DNA of 64,000 bases from Klenkia marina. GTDB taxonomy: Bacteria > Actinomycetota > Actinomycetes > Mycobacteriales > Geodermatophilaceae. The notes beneath the pieces are model-generated. The model worked only from the letters and a program-made list of their open reading frames with translations. It was not told where the DNA came from and did no database searches. Shown piece by piece: positions 1 through 8,658 of this stretch; position 1 is the first letter of the stretch, and each line of letters begins with the position of its first letter. The stretch lies in contig NZ_FMUH01000005.1 in assembly GCF_900101025.1 (NCBI RefSeq), positions 124,001 through 188,000 on the forward strand, in the 5' to 3' direction. Both the position numbers and the translations under genes were made by a program.

Positions 1-819
1 CGGGTCCAGGCCGGCGATGACGGGCTCGGCGTCGCGGCCGCCGGCGTCGCGAGCGCCGGCGTCGGGGGCCTCGGCGTCCGTGCCGTCACCGGCACCGCCG
101 GTGGGCCGGGCGACCGGCCGACGGCCGCCGCCGGGGCCCCCGGTGACGAACGCGCCGACGCCGGCCAGCTCCTGCTCGCGCACCTCGGTCAGCGAGATGC
201 CCTTCTTGGCCAGGCGGCGCCGCTCGGCCAGGCCCATGAACACCGAGAGCACGAGCACCATGGCGAACCCGGCGACCATGCTGGGCACCATCGGGTTGAA
301 CAGCTCGGTGGGCGAGACGTCCAGCGCCGTCGCCGCACGGATGGTGGGACCGCCCCAGGGCAGGATGTTGAACACGCCGTTGGCCAGGTTCGCCGCGACG
401 GTCAGCGTCACCGGGGACATGCCCAGGCGCAGGTAGATGGGGAGCATCGCCGAGACGGTGATGATGAAGGTCGTCGAGCCGTCGCCGTCGAGGGACACGA
501 CGCCGGCCAGCAGCGCCGTGCCGATGACCACGCGCACGGGGTCGTCGCCGCAGATCTTCAGGATCCCGCGGATCAGCGGGTCGAAGAGGCCGACGTCGAT
601 CATCAGGCCGAAGAAGATGATCGCGAAGAACAGCAGCGCGGCCGTGGTGGCGAACCCGCTGACCTGCTCCTTCACGGCGTCGCCGAGGTCCATCCCGGCG
701 CCGGCGACCACCGCGAAGGTGACCGGCACCAGCACCAGCGCCACGACGGGCGACATGCGCTTGGTCAGGATCAGCGCCATGAAGACGGCGACCATGCCGA
801 ATCCGAGCAGTACGAGCAT
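1..819 (-). CDS. CitMHS-family divalent metal-citrate/proton symporter, 3' part only
   Basis: Membrane transporter of the CitMHS (citrate-Mg2+:H+ / Ca2+:H+) family; 273 codons are visible and the frame runs off the window at base 1 with no stop. Start ATG at 819 is preceded by AAGGGGAGCACCG, a good ribosome binding site. Hydrophobic segments recur throughout the first 200 residues, and GDGSTTFIITVSAMLP and NILPWGGPT match the family's conserved loops. The visible tail is a proline/glycine/alanine-rich cytoplasmic linker, so the second half of the transporter lies outside. It is divergent from a CitA/CitB-like two-component system at 975-3271, which probably controls it. The exact carboxylate carried cannot be told from sequence. 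Confidence 0.85.
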   Translation of the reverse strand, partial: MLVLLGFGMVAVFMALILTKRMSPVVALVLVPVTFAVVAGAGMDLGDAVKEQVSGFATTAALLFFAIIFFGLMIDVGLFDPLIRGILKICGDDPVRVVIGTALLAGVVSLDGDGSTTFIITVSAMLPIYLRLGMSPVTLTVAANLANGVFNILPWGGPTIRAATALDVSPTELFNPMVPSMVAGFAMVLVLSVFMGLAERRRLAKKGISLTEVREQELAGVGAFVTGGPGGGRRPVARPTGGAGDGTDAEAPDAGARDAGGRDAEPVIAGLDP

Positions 820-917
820 CGGTGCTCCCCTTCGATGTGATCGGCCCCACGGGCCGCGGTGGCGCCGACGCTAGGAGCGGTGGCGTGCACCACACCGCTT
901 GTGCGCGGACTGATCCC

Positions 918-946
918 TTCTCCGCGTTGAACTGGTTCTGCGCGTT
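918..946. promoter_or_regulatory. Direct repeat in the divergent transporter/kinase promoter region
   Basis: The 155-base gap between the transporter and the sensor kinase holds two copies of TTCT(C/G)CGCGTT at 918-928 and 936-946, 18 bases apart start to start. Ten of 11 bases agree. Placement between the two divergent genes makes it a candidate binding site for the response regulator encoded at 2597. This is inference; no known CitB-type box was matched. Confidence 0.3.
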
Positions 947-974
947 CTGCTCACCACCGGCGTAGGCTGCCTGC

Positions 975-2600
975 GTGCACCCCCGGCGGTGGTCGTTCAC
1001 GACCCAGACGCTCGCCGTGCTCGTGCTGCTGGTGACCGCTGTCCTGGTGGTCGCCTTCGGCGGCTCGGCCTGGGTGCTGCAGCGCCAGGTGGAGGACGAC
1101 GCCGGCCGCCTCGCCCTGGCCATCGCCCGCAGCGTCGCCGAGGACGACGTCGTCCGGGCCGGCGCGCTGGCCGCCAGCGACGCCGCCGCACCGGACACCG
1201 ACGCCGAGCGGGCCGCGCTGGCCGGTGCCGCCGTGCAGGTCGCCGCCGAGGACGCCCGGGAGCGCACCGGGGCCCTCTTCGTGGTGGTCACCGACGACCG
1301 GGGGCTGCGCATCGCCCACCCCGAGCCCGACCGGCTGGGCTTCCTGGTCAGCAGCGACCCCTCGGTGCCGTTGGCCGGCGGCGAGGTCGTGGAGGAGGAC
1401 ACCGGGACCCTCGGGCCGGCGGCGCGGGCCAAGGTGCCGGTGCGGGCCCCGGGCTCGGACCGGGTGGTCGGCGAGGTCAGCGTCGGGGTGTCGGTGACCG
1501 AGGTCGACCGGCTGGCCCGCAACGCCACCCTGCTGGCCGCGGGCACCGCCGTGCTGGCGCTGCTGGGCGGGGTGGCCGGCGCGGTGCTGCTGACCCGGCG
1601 GCTGCGGCGGCTCACCCACGGCGTCCAGCCCGAGGAGATCGGCGTCCTGCTGCAGGGCCACGAGGCCGTGCTGCGCGGGATCGGCGACGGCGTGGTGGCC
1701 GTCGGCCCGGACGGTCGGGTCGTGCTGGCCAACGACGAGGCCGCCCGCCTGCTCGGGCGCCCGGTGCGCCCGGGTGACCCGATCGCCGACTGGCCGGCAG
1801 GTCTGCGGGCGCTGGTCGCCGAGCCCGACCCGCTCCCCTCGACCACCGTGCTGGGCGACCGGGCCCTGCTGTGCGCCTCGCGTCGGGTGGACCGCGACGG
1901 CCGGGCGCTGGGCGTGGTGCTCACCCTGCGCGACCGCACCGACGTCGAGCTGCTGACCCGCCAGCTCGACGCCGTCGCCGAGGCCGGCACCGTGCTGCGG
2001 GCCCAGCGGCACGAGTTCGCCAACCGGCTGCACCTGGTCGCCGGCCTGCTCGACACCGGCAGCACCGGCGAGGCCGCCGAGTACGTGCACGGCCTGCTCG
2101 GCACCGGGCCGCTGGGCAGCGAGGTCGAGGGCCTGGACGCCGTCGCCGACCCCTACCTGCAGGCGTTCGTGGGTGCGAAGGCTGCGCACGCGCGCGAGGG
2201 CGGGGTCGAGCTGCGGCTCGGGGTGGTCGACGTGCGCCGCCGGCTGGTCGACCCGGTCGACGTCACCACGGTGCTCGGCAACCTGGTCGACAACGCCGTC
2301 ACCGCCCTGGCCGGCCGGTCCGACGGCGTGGTCGAGGTCGACCTGGTGGCCGACGGCGACACCCTCGTCGTGGCGGTCGCCGACTCGGGCCCGGGGGTGC
2401 CCGCCGACCTCGGTGACGACGTCTTCGAACCGGGGGTGACCACGCGACCCTCGGGGGAGGGCGGCATCGGTCTCGGGCTGGTGCGCCAGGTGGCACGTGC
2501 GCGTGGCGGCTCGGCCGTGCTGGGGTCCGCGGGCGGCGGGGAGCTGGGGGGAGCGGTGTTCGTGGTGCGGCTGCCCGGTGTGGTGGAGGAGGAGCGATGA
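975..2600 (+). CDS. Sensor histidine kinase of the CitA/DcuS class
   Basis: Membrane sensor kinase, 541 aa, probably sensing an extracellular carboxylate. A first membrane segment lies at about residues 9-32, followed by a periplasmic Cache-like domain with FVVVTDDRGLRIAHP, a second membrane segment at about 175-200, a PAS domain (about 220-320), an SpoOB-type phosphoacceptor helix with the motif QRHEFANRLH (His about 346), and a HATPase domain with NLVDNAVTAL, DSGPGVP and GIGLGLV. Start GTG at 975 sits 6 bases after TAGGCT (963-968), which suggests a leaderless message. The stop overlaps the response regulator start by 4 bases (ATGA), so the two are translated together. Confidence 0.92.
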   Translation: MHPRRWSFTTQTLAVLVLLVTAVLVVAFGGSAWVLQRQVEDDAGRLALAIARSVAEDDVVRAGALAASDAAAPDTDAERAALAGAAVQVAAEDARERTGALFVVVTDDRGLRIAHPEPDRLGFLVSSDPSVPLAGGEVVEEDTGTLGPAARAKVPVRAPGSDRVVGEVSVGVSVTEVDRLARNATLLAAGTAVLALLGGVAGAVLLTRRLRRLTHGVQPEEIGVLLQGHEAVLRGIGDGVVAVGPDGRVVLANDEAARLLGRPVRPGDPIADWPAGLRALVAEPDPLPSTTVLGDRALLCASRRVDRDGRALGVVLTLRDRTDVELLTRQLDAVAEAGTVLRAQRHEFANRLHLVAGLLDTGSTGEAAEYVHGLLGTGPLGSEVEGLDAVADPYLQAFVGAKAAHAREGGVELRLGVVDVRRRLVDPVDVTTVLGNLVDNAVTALAGRSDGVVEVDLVADGDTLVVAVADSGPGVPADLGDDVFEPGVTTRPSGEGGIGLGLVRQVARARGGSAVLGSAGGGELGGAVFVVRLPGVVEEER

Positions 2601-3271
2601 CCGATCTGCAGGTGCTGGTGGTCGACGACGACTTCCGGGTGGCCGAGCTGCACAGCCGTGCGGTCGGCGGGCTGCCCGGGTTCGCGGTGGCCGCCCGGGC
2701 CGGCAGCCGCGACGCCGCCCGGGCCGCCGTGGCCGCCCGCCGGGCATCGGGGGCACCGCCGTTCGACCTCGCCCTGGTCGACGTCTACCTGCCCGACGGG
2801 TCGGGCATCGGGCTGCTGGCCGACCTGGGCTGCGACGCCTTCGTGCTGTCGGCGGCCACCGAGCCGCCCACCTTCCGTGCGGCCGTGCGCGCCGGGGCGC
2901 TGGCCTACCTGGTCAAGCCGTTCCCGGAGCGCGTGCTGCAGGCCCGCCTGCGGGCGTACGCCCGCTACCGCCGGGTGGTGGACGACGTCCCCGAGGTCGA
3001 CCAGGAGACCGTCGACGCGGCCCTCCACGCGCTGCGGGGGGAGGGGGCGGCCCCGCGTCCGGCGGCCAACGCCACCCGGGACCTGCTGCTGCAGGCGCTG
3101 CGGGCCTCCGGGGAACCCCGTTCGGCGGCCGAGCTGGCCGAGGCGACCGGTGTCTCGCGGGCGACCGCGCAGCGGCACCTGGCCGCGCTGGACGCCGACG
3201 GCCGGCTCGACCTGCACCTGAAGTACGGGACCACCGGCCGCCCCGAGCAGCGCTACACGCCCCGCGGCTGA
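2597..3271 (+). CDS. Response regulator of the CitB/DcuR class
   Basis: Cytoplasmic DNA-binding partner of the upstream kinase, 224 aa. The receiver domain covers about residues 1-120, with the acidic pocket VVDDDF near the start, the phosphoacceptor Asp about 62 in LALVDVYLPDG and the conserved Lys in LVKPFPERV. The C-terminal part (about 155-224) is a winged helix-turn-helix of the CitT/DpiA type (SAAELAEATGVSRATAQRHL). It starts within the kinase stop codon. Its last 19 bases overlap the 3' end of the opposing aminopeptidase gene. Likely target: the carboxylate transporter at 1-819. Confidence 0.92.
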   Translation: MTDLQVLVVDDDFRVAELHSRAVGGLPGFAVAARAGSRDAARAAVAARRASGAPPFDLALVDVYLPDGSGIGLLADLGCDAFVLSAATEPPTFRAAVRAGALAYLVKPFPERVLQARLRAYARYRRVVDDVPEVDQETVDAALHALRGEGAAPRPAANATRDLLLQALRASGEPRSAAELAEATGVSRATAQRHLAALDADGRLDLHLKYGTTGRPEQRYTPRG

Positions 3272-4719
3272 GCCCCGGCCCGTGCGCCGGCCTGTGCGTC
3301 GGCCTGTGCGTCGGCCATCCACGCGCTCAGCCCGTCGGCGTCGAGCGGCAGCGCGTCGGACAGCACCCGGGCCGCGCCGTCGGTGACCACGAGGTCGTCC
3401 TCCAGCCGGACGGCGATGCCGCGCAGCTCGTCGGGCACGGTGCGGTCGTTCACCTGGAAGTACAGGCCCGGCTCGACGGTGAGGCAGTGGCCGGGTTGCA
3501 GCACGGTGGACAGGTACTCGTCGCCGTCGAGGCGGGCGCAGTCGTGCACGTCGAGGCCGAGCAGGTGGCTGGTGGAGTGCAGCGTGTAGCGGCGGTGGGC
3601 ACCGGCGCCCGGGCGGTGGAGGTCGGGGTGCAGCGCGTCGTCGGCGGTGTGCGCGATCAGGCCCCAGCGGTGCAGGTGGTCGGCCAGCACCCACTGGGCC
3701 GCGTGGTGCGCGGCCAGGAACTGGTTGCCGGCCCGCACCTCGGCGATGCCGGCCAGGTGCGCCTCGCGGACGGCGTCGTGCACGCGCCGCTGCACCGGCG
3801 TCCAGGTGCCGTCGACCGGGAAGGTGCGGGTGACGTCGGCGGTGTACAGCGAGGTGGTCTCGACCCCCATGTCGGCCAGCAGCAGCTGACCCGGGCGGAC
3901 GTCGCCGTCGACGGGGGCCCAGTGCAGCGAGGTGCCGTTGCTGCCCGCGGCGACGATGGAGGAGTAGCCGACGTCGTTGCCCTCCAGCCGCGCCCGGCGC
4001 CAGAACGTGCCCTCCAGCCACCGCTCGCCCCGCCGGCCGCCGGCGGCGAGCAGGCCCGGCAGCTCGGCGACGACGTCGGCGAAGCCGCGCGCGGTGGCCG
4101 CGCAGGCCTCGGCCAGCCGGTCGACCTCCCAGTCGTCCTTGACCGCCCGGAGCCGGTCGAGGGTGCGGGCCAGCTCGGGGTCGCCCTCGCCCAGCCCGGT
4201 CTCGATGCCCCCCAGCACGCGCGGGTGGGGGACCCCGGCCAGGTCGGCAGCCAGCTCGGTGCGCGGCTTCACCTGGACCTCGAGCTGCTGCGCCGTCGTG
4301 GCGGCCGAGGGGATGCCGCCGACCCACAGGGCGCCCTCGCGGCGGTCGGTGACGTACGTGAGCGTGCCCGGCCCGGCCGTCGGTGGCAGGTAGAGCGTCG
4401 CGGTGCCGTCGGGGGCAAGCAGCAGGACGGCGCCCTCGGCCTGGTCGCCGGTCAGCCAGGTGTAGGCGCTGGCCGGCCGGAAGCCGAACACGGTGTCGTT
4501 GGCCCGCACCGGTGCCGACCCCGACGGGACGACGACCGCCCGACCGGGCAGTGCGGCCAGCAGCCCGGCGCGGTGCGCAGCGGCCGCCCGCGCGGCCCCG
4601 GCCACGGCCGGGTGCGGCGCCTCGGGCTCGGGGTCCCACCCGTCGGCCAGGGTCGTCTGCACCCACGGACCGAAGGGCTGGTCGTGCGGGGCGCGCCGGG
4701 TGGGGTCGGGGGAGCTCAT
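3253..4719 (-). CDS. pepP: Xaa-Pro aminopeptidase (M24B, aminopeptidase P)
   Basis: Cytoplasmic metallopeptidase, 488 aa, releasing N-terminal residues ahead of proline. An N-terminal creatinase/AMP_N domain (about 45-175) precedes the pita-bread M24 domain. The five metal ligands are visible: Asp in LLLADMG, Asp in TADVTRTF, His in HSTSHLLGLDVHD, Glu in LTVEPGLYF and Glu in AVRLEDDL. Start ATG at 4719. The last residues are a degenerate Ala/Asp/Gly repeat coded by a 12-bp tandem repeat, a variable tail beyond the catalytic domain. Convergent with the response regulator (19-base overlap). Confidence 0.92.
   Translation of the reverse strand: MSSPDPTRRAPHDQPFGPWVQTTLADGWDPEPEAPHPAVAGAARAAAAHRAGLLAALPGRAVVVPSGSAPVRANDTVFGFRPASAYTWLTGDQAEGAVLLLAPDGTATLYLPPTAGPGTLTYVTDRREGALWVGGIPSAATTAQQLEVQVKPRTELAADLAGVPHPRVLGGIETGLGEGDPELARTLDRLRAVKDDWEVDRLAEACAATARGFADVVAELPGLLAAGGRRGERWLEGTFWRRARLEGNDVGYSSIVAAGSNGTSLHWAPVDGDVRPGQLLLADMGVETTSLYTADVTRTFPVDGTWTPVQRRVHDAVREAHLAGIAEVRAGNQFLAAHHAAQWVLADHLHRWGLIAHTADDALHPDLHRPGAGAHRRYTLHSTSHLLGLDVHDCARLDGDEYLSTVLQPGHCLTVEPGLYFQVNDRTVPDELRGIAVRLEDDLVVTDGAARVLSDALPLDADGLSAWMADAQADAQAGARAGAQPRGV
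3277..3312. repeat. Three tandem 12-bp units in the pepP 3' end
   Basis: Units GGCCCGTGCGCC, GGCCTGTGCGTC and GGCCTGTGCGTC follow head to tail. Being a multiple of three they keep the pepP frame and code for its low-complexity C-terminal tail (ADAQ/AGAR-like). Confidence 0.7.
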
Positions 4720-4753
4720 GGCGCCAGTCTCCCCGCCGCCGGAGGGGGCCCGC

Positions 4754-5176
4754 TCAGGCGGCGGGGACGAAGACGCAGAAGGGGTGCCCGGCCGGGTCGG
4801 TGAGCACGTACAGCGGTTCGTCGGGGTCGGCGCTGCGGTCCAGCCGGAGCTCGGCCCCCAGCTCCCGGGCCCGGTGCAGCACGTGCTGCAACGCCTCGAG
4901 GTCGGGCACCGTGCAGTCCAGGTGCAGCTGCACGGGGACGGCGTCGTCGGGCCAGGTGGTCGGGGTCAGCTCGTCGACCTGCTGGAAGGCCAGCTGGACG
5001 GCGCCCTCCGGCCCGCGCAGCACCAGCCACTCCAGCTCGTCGGCACCCGGGGCGCCGGGTTCGTCGCCGGGGCGGTAGTGGTAGCCGAGGAGCTCGCGGT
5101 AGAACTCGGCCAGCCGCCGGACGTCGGTGCCGTCGAGCACGACCTGGGCGATCACGGGGGGCACGCGGGTCTCCAT
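4754..5176 (-). CDS. VOC-superfamily (glyoxalase/bleomycin-resistance fold) protein
   Basis: Small cytoplasmic protein, 140 aa, with the paired beta-alpha-beta-beta-beta modules of the vicinal oxygen chelate fold: VVLDGTDVRRLAEFYRELLGY at the start and LYVLTDPAGHPFCVFV at the end. His 84 in QLHLDC and a late acidic residue could be metal ligands. Start ATG at 5176, chosen because VPPVIAQVVLDG begins the fold right after it. Substrate unknown; members act as dioxygenases, lyases or antibiotic-binding proteins. It is divergent from the DinB gene at 5243. Confidence 0.85.
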   Translation of the reverse strand: METRVPPVIAQVVLDGTDVRRLAEFYRELLGYHYRPGDEPGAPGADELEWLVLRGPEGAVQLAFQQVDELTPTTWPDDAVPVQLHLDCTVPDLEALQHVLHRARELGAELRLDRSADPDEPLYVLTDPAGHPFCVFVPAA

Positions 5177-5242
5177 GTGGCCACCCTGCACCGGGGGTCC
5201 GACAGGATCGAGATCCGACGTGATCCGTGCCACGCTCTGTCC

Positions 5243-5839
5243 ATGGCCTACGGATCGCCCGAGTTCGACTGGGACCTGCTCACCCGCCCCGACGTCGTCT
5301 CGCTCGTCAGCGGCCAGCTGGGGTTCTCCTGGCTCGACCTCCACCAGCGCCTGGAGGGCCTCACCGACGACGAGTACCTCTGGAAGCCGGCACCCTGGGC
5401 GCTGTCGGTGGTCCCGCGCGGCAAGACCCACCGGCGCACGGCGGGCGCGGGGGAGTGGGTGGCCGAGTGGCCCGACGGACCCGACGACCCCGGCCCGCGC
5501 ACCGTCGCTTGGCTGGTCGCGCACCTCGTGGAGGTGTTCGGCGAGCGGTGGGAGTGGACCTTCGGCGAGCACCGGCGCCGCCGCGACGACCTGGTGCTCG
5601 CCCACCCGACCGCCGAGGCCGGCGTGGCCGCGCTGGGCGAGGCCGTGGGCCGCTGGCGGGAGGGGGTCGAGGCGCTGACCCCGGACGAGATGTGGACCGT
5701 CGGCCGCAGCCAGGCCACCGAGATCGACCAGCAGGCGCCGTTCGCGCACCTGGTGCTGCACCTCAACCGCGAGCTGGTCCACCACGGCGCCGAGATCACC
5801 GTGCTGCGCGACCTCTACCGGGCGAGCTCCGCGGCGTAG
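5243..5839 (+). CDS. DinB-like domain protein
   Basis: Cytoplasmic four-helix-bundle protein, 198 aa. DinB/YfiT-like features are seen: WLDLHQRLEGLTDDEYLWKP near the N terminus, the middle motif TVAWLVAHLVEVFGERWEW and a late HLVLHLNRELVHHGAEI, giving a putative His triad for a divalent metal. In actinobacteria such proteins often use mycothiol as thiol cofactor, but the reaction here is unknown. Start ATG at 5243. The 3' end overlaps the opposing TPR gene by 25 bases. Confidence 0.85.
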   Translation: MAYGSPEFDWDLLTRPDVVSLVSGQLGFSWLDLHQRLEGLTDDEYLWKPAPWALSVVPRGKTHRRTAGAGEWVAEWPDGPDDPGPRTVAWLVAHLVEVFGERWEWTFGEHRRRRDDLVLAHPTAEAGVAALGEAVGRWREGVEALTPDEMWTVGRSQATEIDQQAPFAHLVLHLNRELVHHGAEITVLRDLYRASSAA

Positions 5840-6282
5840 GCGGTCAGCGAACGCCGGTAGCGGGTCACGGTGGGCGCCAGCGCGCCCAGGGCCACCCCGA
5901 CCGCCTCCCGCTCCCGGCCGGCGTCGGCCAGGCACAGCGCGAGGAACCCGCGCACCGCGGCGGACAGCTCGTCCTCGACGGCGAGCTCGCCCACGAGCAG
6001 CTCGACGCCGGCCGCGGGGTCACCCAGGTTGCGCAACGAGCTGGCCAGCTGCACCGTCGCCTGCCGACGGCGCGACTCGGGCAACCCACGTGCCAGCGCC
6101 TCCCGGTACAGCTCGACCGCCTCGGCCGGCGCCCCGGTCGAGTCGTGCGCCCCGGCCAGCTCGAAGACCCCGGACCCGTCGCCGTACGGGCAGGCCGCCG
6201 CGACCTCGGCCGCCCGGTCGACGAAGCCCGGCGCGTCGGTGTCGCCGGCCCACAGATCGCGCACCCGCTGCTCCCAGTCCAT
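5815..6282 (-). CDS. Tetratricopeptide-repeat protein
   Basis: Cytoplasmic helical-repeat protein, 155 aa. Two to three TPR-like helix pairs are visible, for example FELAGAHDSTGAPAEAVELY and LASSLRNLGDPAAGVELL. This architecture (short TPR protein starting near DWEQRVRDLW) is a common actinobacterial orphan with no assigned role; it would mediate protein contacts. Start ATG at 6282. Tail-to-tail with the DinB gene and divergent from the VOC gene at 6337. Confidence 0.8.
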   Translation of the reverse strand: MDWEQRVRDLWAGDTDAPGFVDRAAEVAAACPYGDGSGVFELAGAHDSTGAPAEAVELYREALARGLPESRRRQATVQLASSLRNLGDPAAGVELLVGELAVEDELSAAVRGFLALCLADAGREREAVGVALGALAPTVTRYRRSLTAYAAELAR

Positions 6283-6336
6283 GCACCCCACCTTGCCGCA
6301 CCGGTTCCTGTCGGACCCCCGTGCCATGGTCGACCC

Positions 6337-6762
6337 ATGAGACCCGTCGTCACCCTGCTGACCCTCGGCGTGGCCGATCTGCCGCGCGCCCGCGCCTTCT
6401 ACGCCGCCGTCGGGTGGCGGGAGTCGAGCGACTCCCAGGAGTCCGTCGCCTTCCTGCACGGGGCCGGCACGCACCTGGGCCTGTGGTCGCGCGCCGAGCT
6501 GGCCGCCGACTCCGAGGTGCCCGACGACGCCGGGGGGTGGGGCGGCATCACGCTGGCCCACAACGTGGGTTCACCGGCCGAGGTCGACGCGGTGCTCGCC
6601 GAGGCCGAGGCCGCCGGCGGCGCCGTGCTGCGCCGGGGCTCGGCCACCGTCTGGGGCGGCTACAACGGCGTGTTCGCCGACCCCGACGGCCACCGCTGGG
6701 AGGTCGCGCACAACCCGGGCTGGCCGCTCGACGCCGATGGGCGGTCCGTGCTCCCCGGGTGA
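6337..6762 (+). CDS. VOC-family protein (glyoxalase-like)
   Basis: Cytoplasmic protein, 141 aa, one vicinal oxygen chelate domain: VVTLLTLGVADLPRARAFYAAVGW opens it and GYNGVFADPDGHRWEVAHNPGW closes it, the latter a typical VOC end strand with potential metal-ligand Glu. Start ATG at 6337. It ends one base before the 3' end of the convergent coaA. Substrate unknown; sequence is unlike the VOC protein at 4754, so it is not a recent duplicate. Confidence 0.87.
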   Translation: MRPVVTLLTLGVADLPRARAFYAAVGWRESSDSQESVAFLHGAGTHLGLWSRAELAADSEVPDDAGGWGGITLAHNVGSPAEVDAVLAEAEAAGGAVLRRGSATVWGGYNGVFADPDGHRWEVAHNPGWPLDADGRSVLPG

Positions 6763-6763
6763 G

Positions 6764-7735
6764 TCAGAGCTTGCGCAGCAGCACCCGGCGCACCGAGTGG
6801 TCGGCGGCCTTCTGCAGCACGAGGCGGGCGCGCGACCGGGTCGGCGCGATGTTGTTCCGCAGGTTCGGCCCGTTCACCGCCGCCCAGATGCCCCGCGCGG
6901 TCTCGACCGCCTCGGCGTCGGTGAGGTCGGCGAACCGGTGGAAGTAGGCGCCCGAGTCCTGGAACGCGGTGCGCCGCAGCGCCAGGAACCGCTCGACGTA
7001 CCACTGCTCGACGTCGGCCTCGCTGGCGTCGACGTAGACGGAGAAGTCGAAGAAGTCCGACAGGAAGACCTCGGGCACCTTGCCGTCGGCGCGGGCGCCG
7101 GCCTGCAGCACGTTGAGGCCCTCGAGCACGAGCACGTCGGGGGAGTCGACCACCTGCTCCTGGTCGCCGAGCACGTCGTAGCTCTGGTGGGAGTACAGCG
7201 GCGCGCTGACCGAGCCGCGCCCGCTCTTCACGTCGGCCAGGAAGCGCAGCAGCGCCCGGCGGTCGTAGGTCTCGGGGAAGCCCTTGCGGCCCAGCTGGCC
7301 ACGGGCCTCGAGCACCGCGTTGGGGTGCAGGAACCCGTCGGTGGTCACCAGGTCGACCCGGGGGGTGTCGGGCTGGGCGGCCAGCAGCACCTGCAGCAGG
7401 CGCGCCGTGGTGCTCTTGCCCACCGCCACGCTGCCCGCCACGGCGATGACGTAGGGCACCTTCGCCGTCCTCGTGCCCAGGAACTCCGACTGCACCGTCC
7501 ACAGCCGGCGGCTGGCGGCCACCTGCATGGCCAGCAGGCGGGCCAGGGGCAGGTAGACGGTGCGCACCTCGTCGAGGTCGATGCGGTCGCCGAGCGTGGC
7601 CAGCCGGGCGAGCTCCTCGGCGTCCAGGGGCAGTTCCTGGCCCTCCGCCAGCGCCCGCCACTGGGCCCGGTCGAACCCCGCGTAGGGCGAGGGATGGCTC
7701 CGGGGCGCGACCGTCACGGCGACCATGGTGCCCAT
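6764..7735 (-). CDS. coaA: Pantothenate kinase, type I
   Basis: Phosphorylates pantothenate with ATP, the first and controlling step of coenzyme A synthesis in the cytoplasm. 323 aa, the usual length for bacterial type I kinases. The P-loop GSVAVGKST, the following [31 protein letters not shown] and [13 protein letters not shown] are all family signatures. Start ATG at 7735; an in-frame ATG at 7726 is equally possible. Monocistronic, divergent from the GNAT gene at 7817. Confidence 0.95.
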   Translation of the reverse strand: MGTMVAVTVAPRSHPSPYAGFDRAQWRALAEGQELPLDAEELARLATLGDRIDLDEVRTVYLPLARLLAMQVAASRRLWTVQSEFLGTRTAKVPYVIAVAGSVAVGKSTTARLLQVLLAAQPDTPRVDLVTTDGFLHPNAVLEARGQLGRKGFPETYDRRALLRFLADVKSGRGSVSAPLYSHQSYDVLGDQEQVVDSPDVLVLEGLNVLQAGARADGKVPEVFLSDFFDFSVYVDASEADVEQWYVERFLALRRTAFQDSGAYFHRFADLTDAEAVETARGIWAAVNGPNLRNNIAPTRSRARLVLQKAADHSVRRVLLRKL

Positions 7736-7816
7736 GGGGCGGGCCGCTCCCTCGCCCGGGTGGGCCCGGCGGCCCGCCATCGGGTGGGGTCGACCACCCG
7801 CGTCTAGGGTTCGGGT

Positions 7817-8641
7817 GTGCCGAAGCGACCTGCTCTGCTGGACCGCATCGAGCAGTACTTCGCCCTCTCCCCGCTGCCGGACACCCCGGTGCGCCCGGTC
7901 GGCGGCCTGGTGGTGCCGACGGGGTCGCCCGAGTGGCCCTACCCCGCCCGTCCGCTGCCGGGGGGTGGGCCGGTGGGTGCCACCGACGTCGAGGACGCCC
8001 TGGCCCTCCAGCGCGCCGCCGGCCTGCCCGAGGCCGTCGAGTGGTTCGCCGAGCGCAACCCGGGTCTGGGCGCGTCCGTGCGGGCCGCCGGTCTCGTGGT
8101 CGACGAGCTGCCGCTGCTGGTCGCCGTCGACGACGTCGAGGTGACCCTGCCCGAGGGGGTGCGCTTCTACCTCGTCGGCGCCGAGGACCCCCAGCTGGCC
8201 ACCTACCAGCGCTTGGCCCAGCTGGCCTTCGCCGTACCCGTCGGCGCCGCCGCGGGCCCGGTCTCCTCCTCGCCGGGCGTGGCGCCCGAGCGGCTGGTGG
8301 ACCCACCGCAGCCCACCGACGTGCTCCGCGAGCGCATCGCCGCCGGTCGCACCGTGATGATGATCGCCGTCGAGGACGGCGAACCCGTCGCGGTCGGCTC
8401 GCACCAACCGCTGGACGTCGACGGCGTCGGGTTCAGCGAGATCGTCGGGGTCGCCACGCTGCCCCGGTTCCGCGGCCGCGGGCTGGGCGCCGGGCTCGCC
8501 TCGACCCTCGTCGAGCACGCCCGCGAGACCGTCGAGACGGTCTTCCTGGCCGCCGGGGACGACGACGTCGCCCGGGTCTACGAGCGGGTCGGGTTCGCCC
8601 GCATCGGCACCACCCTGGTGGGCGAGCGCCCCGTCGACTGA
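7817..8641 (+). CDS. GNAT-family N-acetyltransferase
   Basis: Cytoplasmic acyl-CoA-dependent transferase, 274 aa. The C-terminal GNAT domain (about 115-274) carries the acetyl-CoA loop in [20 protein letters not shown] (motif RGRGLG) and the last strand [13 protein letters not shown]. The N-terminal 110 residues resemble a second, degenerate GNAT-like half. Start GTG at 7817 lies 6 bases after TAGGGT (7805-7810), suggesting a leaderless transcript. Substrate unknown. Confidence 0.87.
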   Translation: MPKRPALLDRIEQYFALSPLPDTPVRPVGGLVVPTGSPEWPYPARPLPGGGPVGATDVEDALALQRAAGLPEAVEWFAERNPGLGASVRAAGLVVDELPLLVAVDDVEVTLPEGVRFYLVGAEDPQLATYQRLAQLAFAVPVGAAAGPVSSSPGVAPERLVDPPQPTDVLRERIAAGRTVMMIAVEDGEPVAVGSHQPLDVDGVGFSEIVGVATLPRFRGRGLGAGLASTLVEHARETVETVFLAAGDDDVARVYERVGFARIGTTLVGERPVD

Positions 8642-8658
8642 CGACGAGGCCTCCGGGG

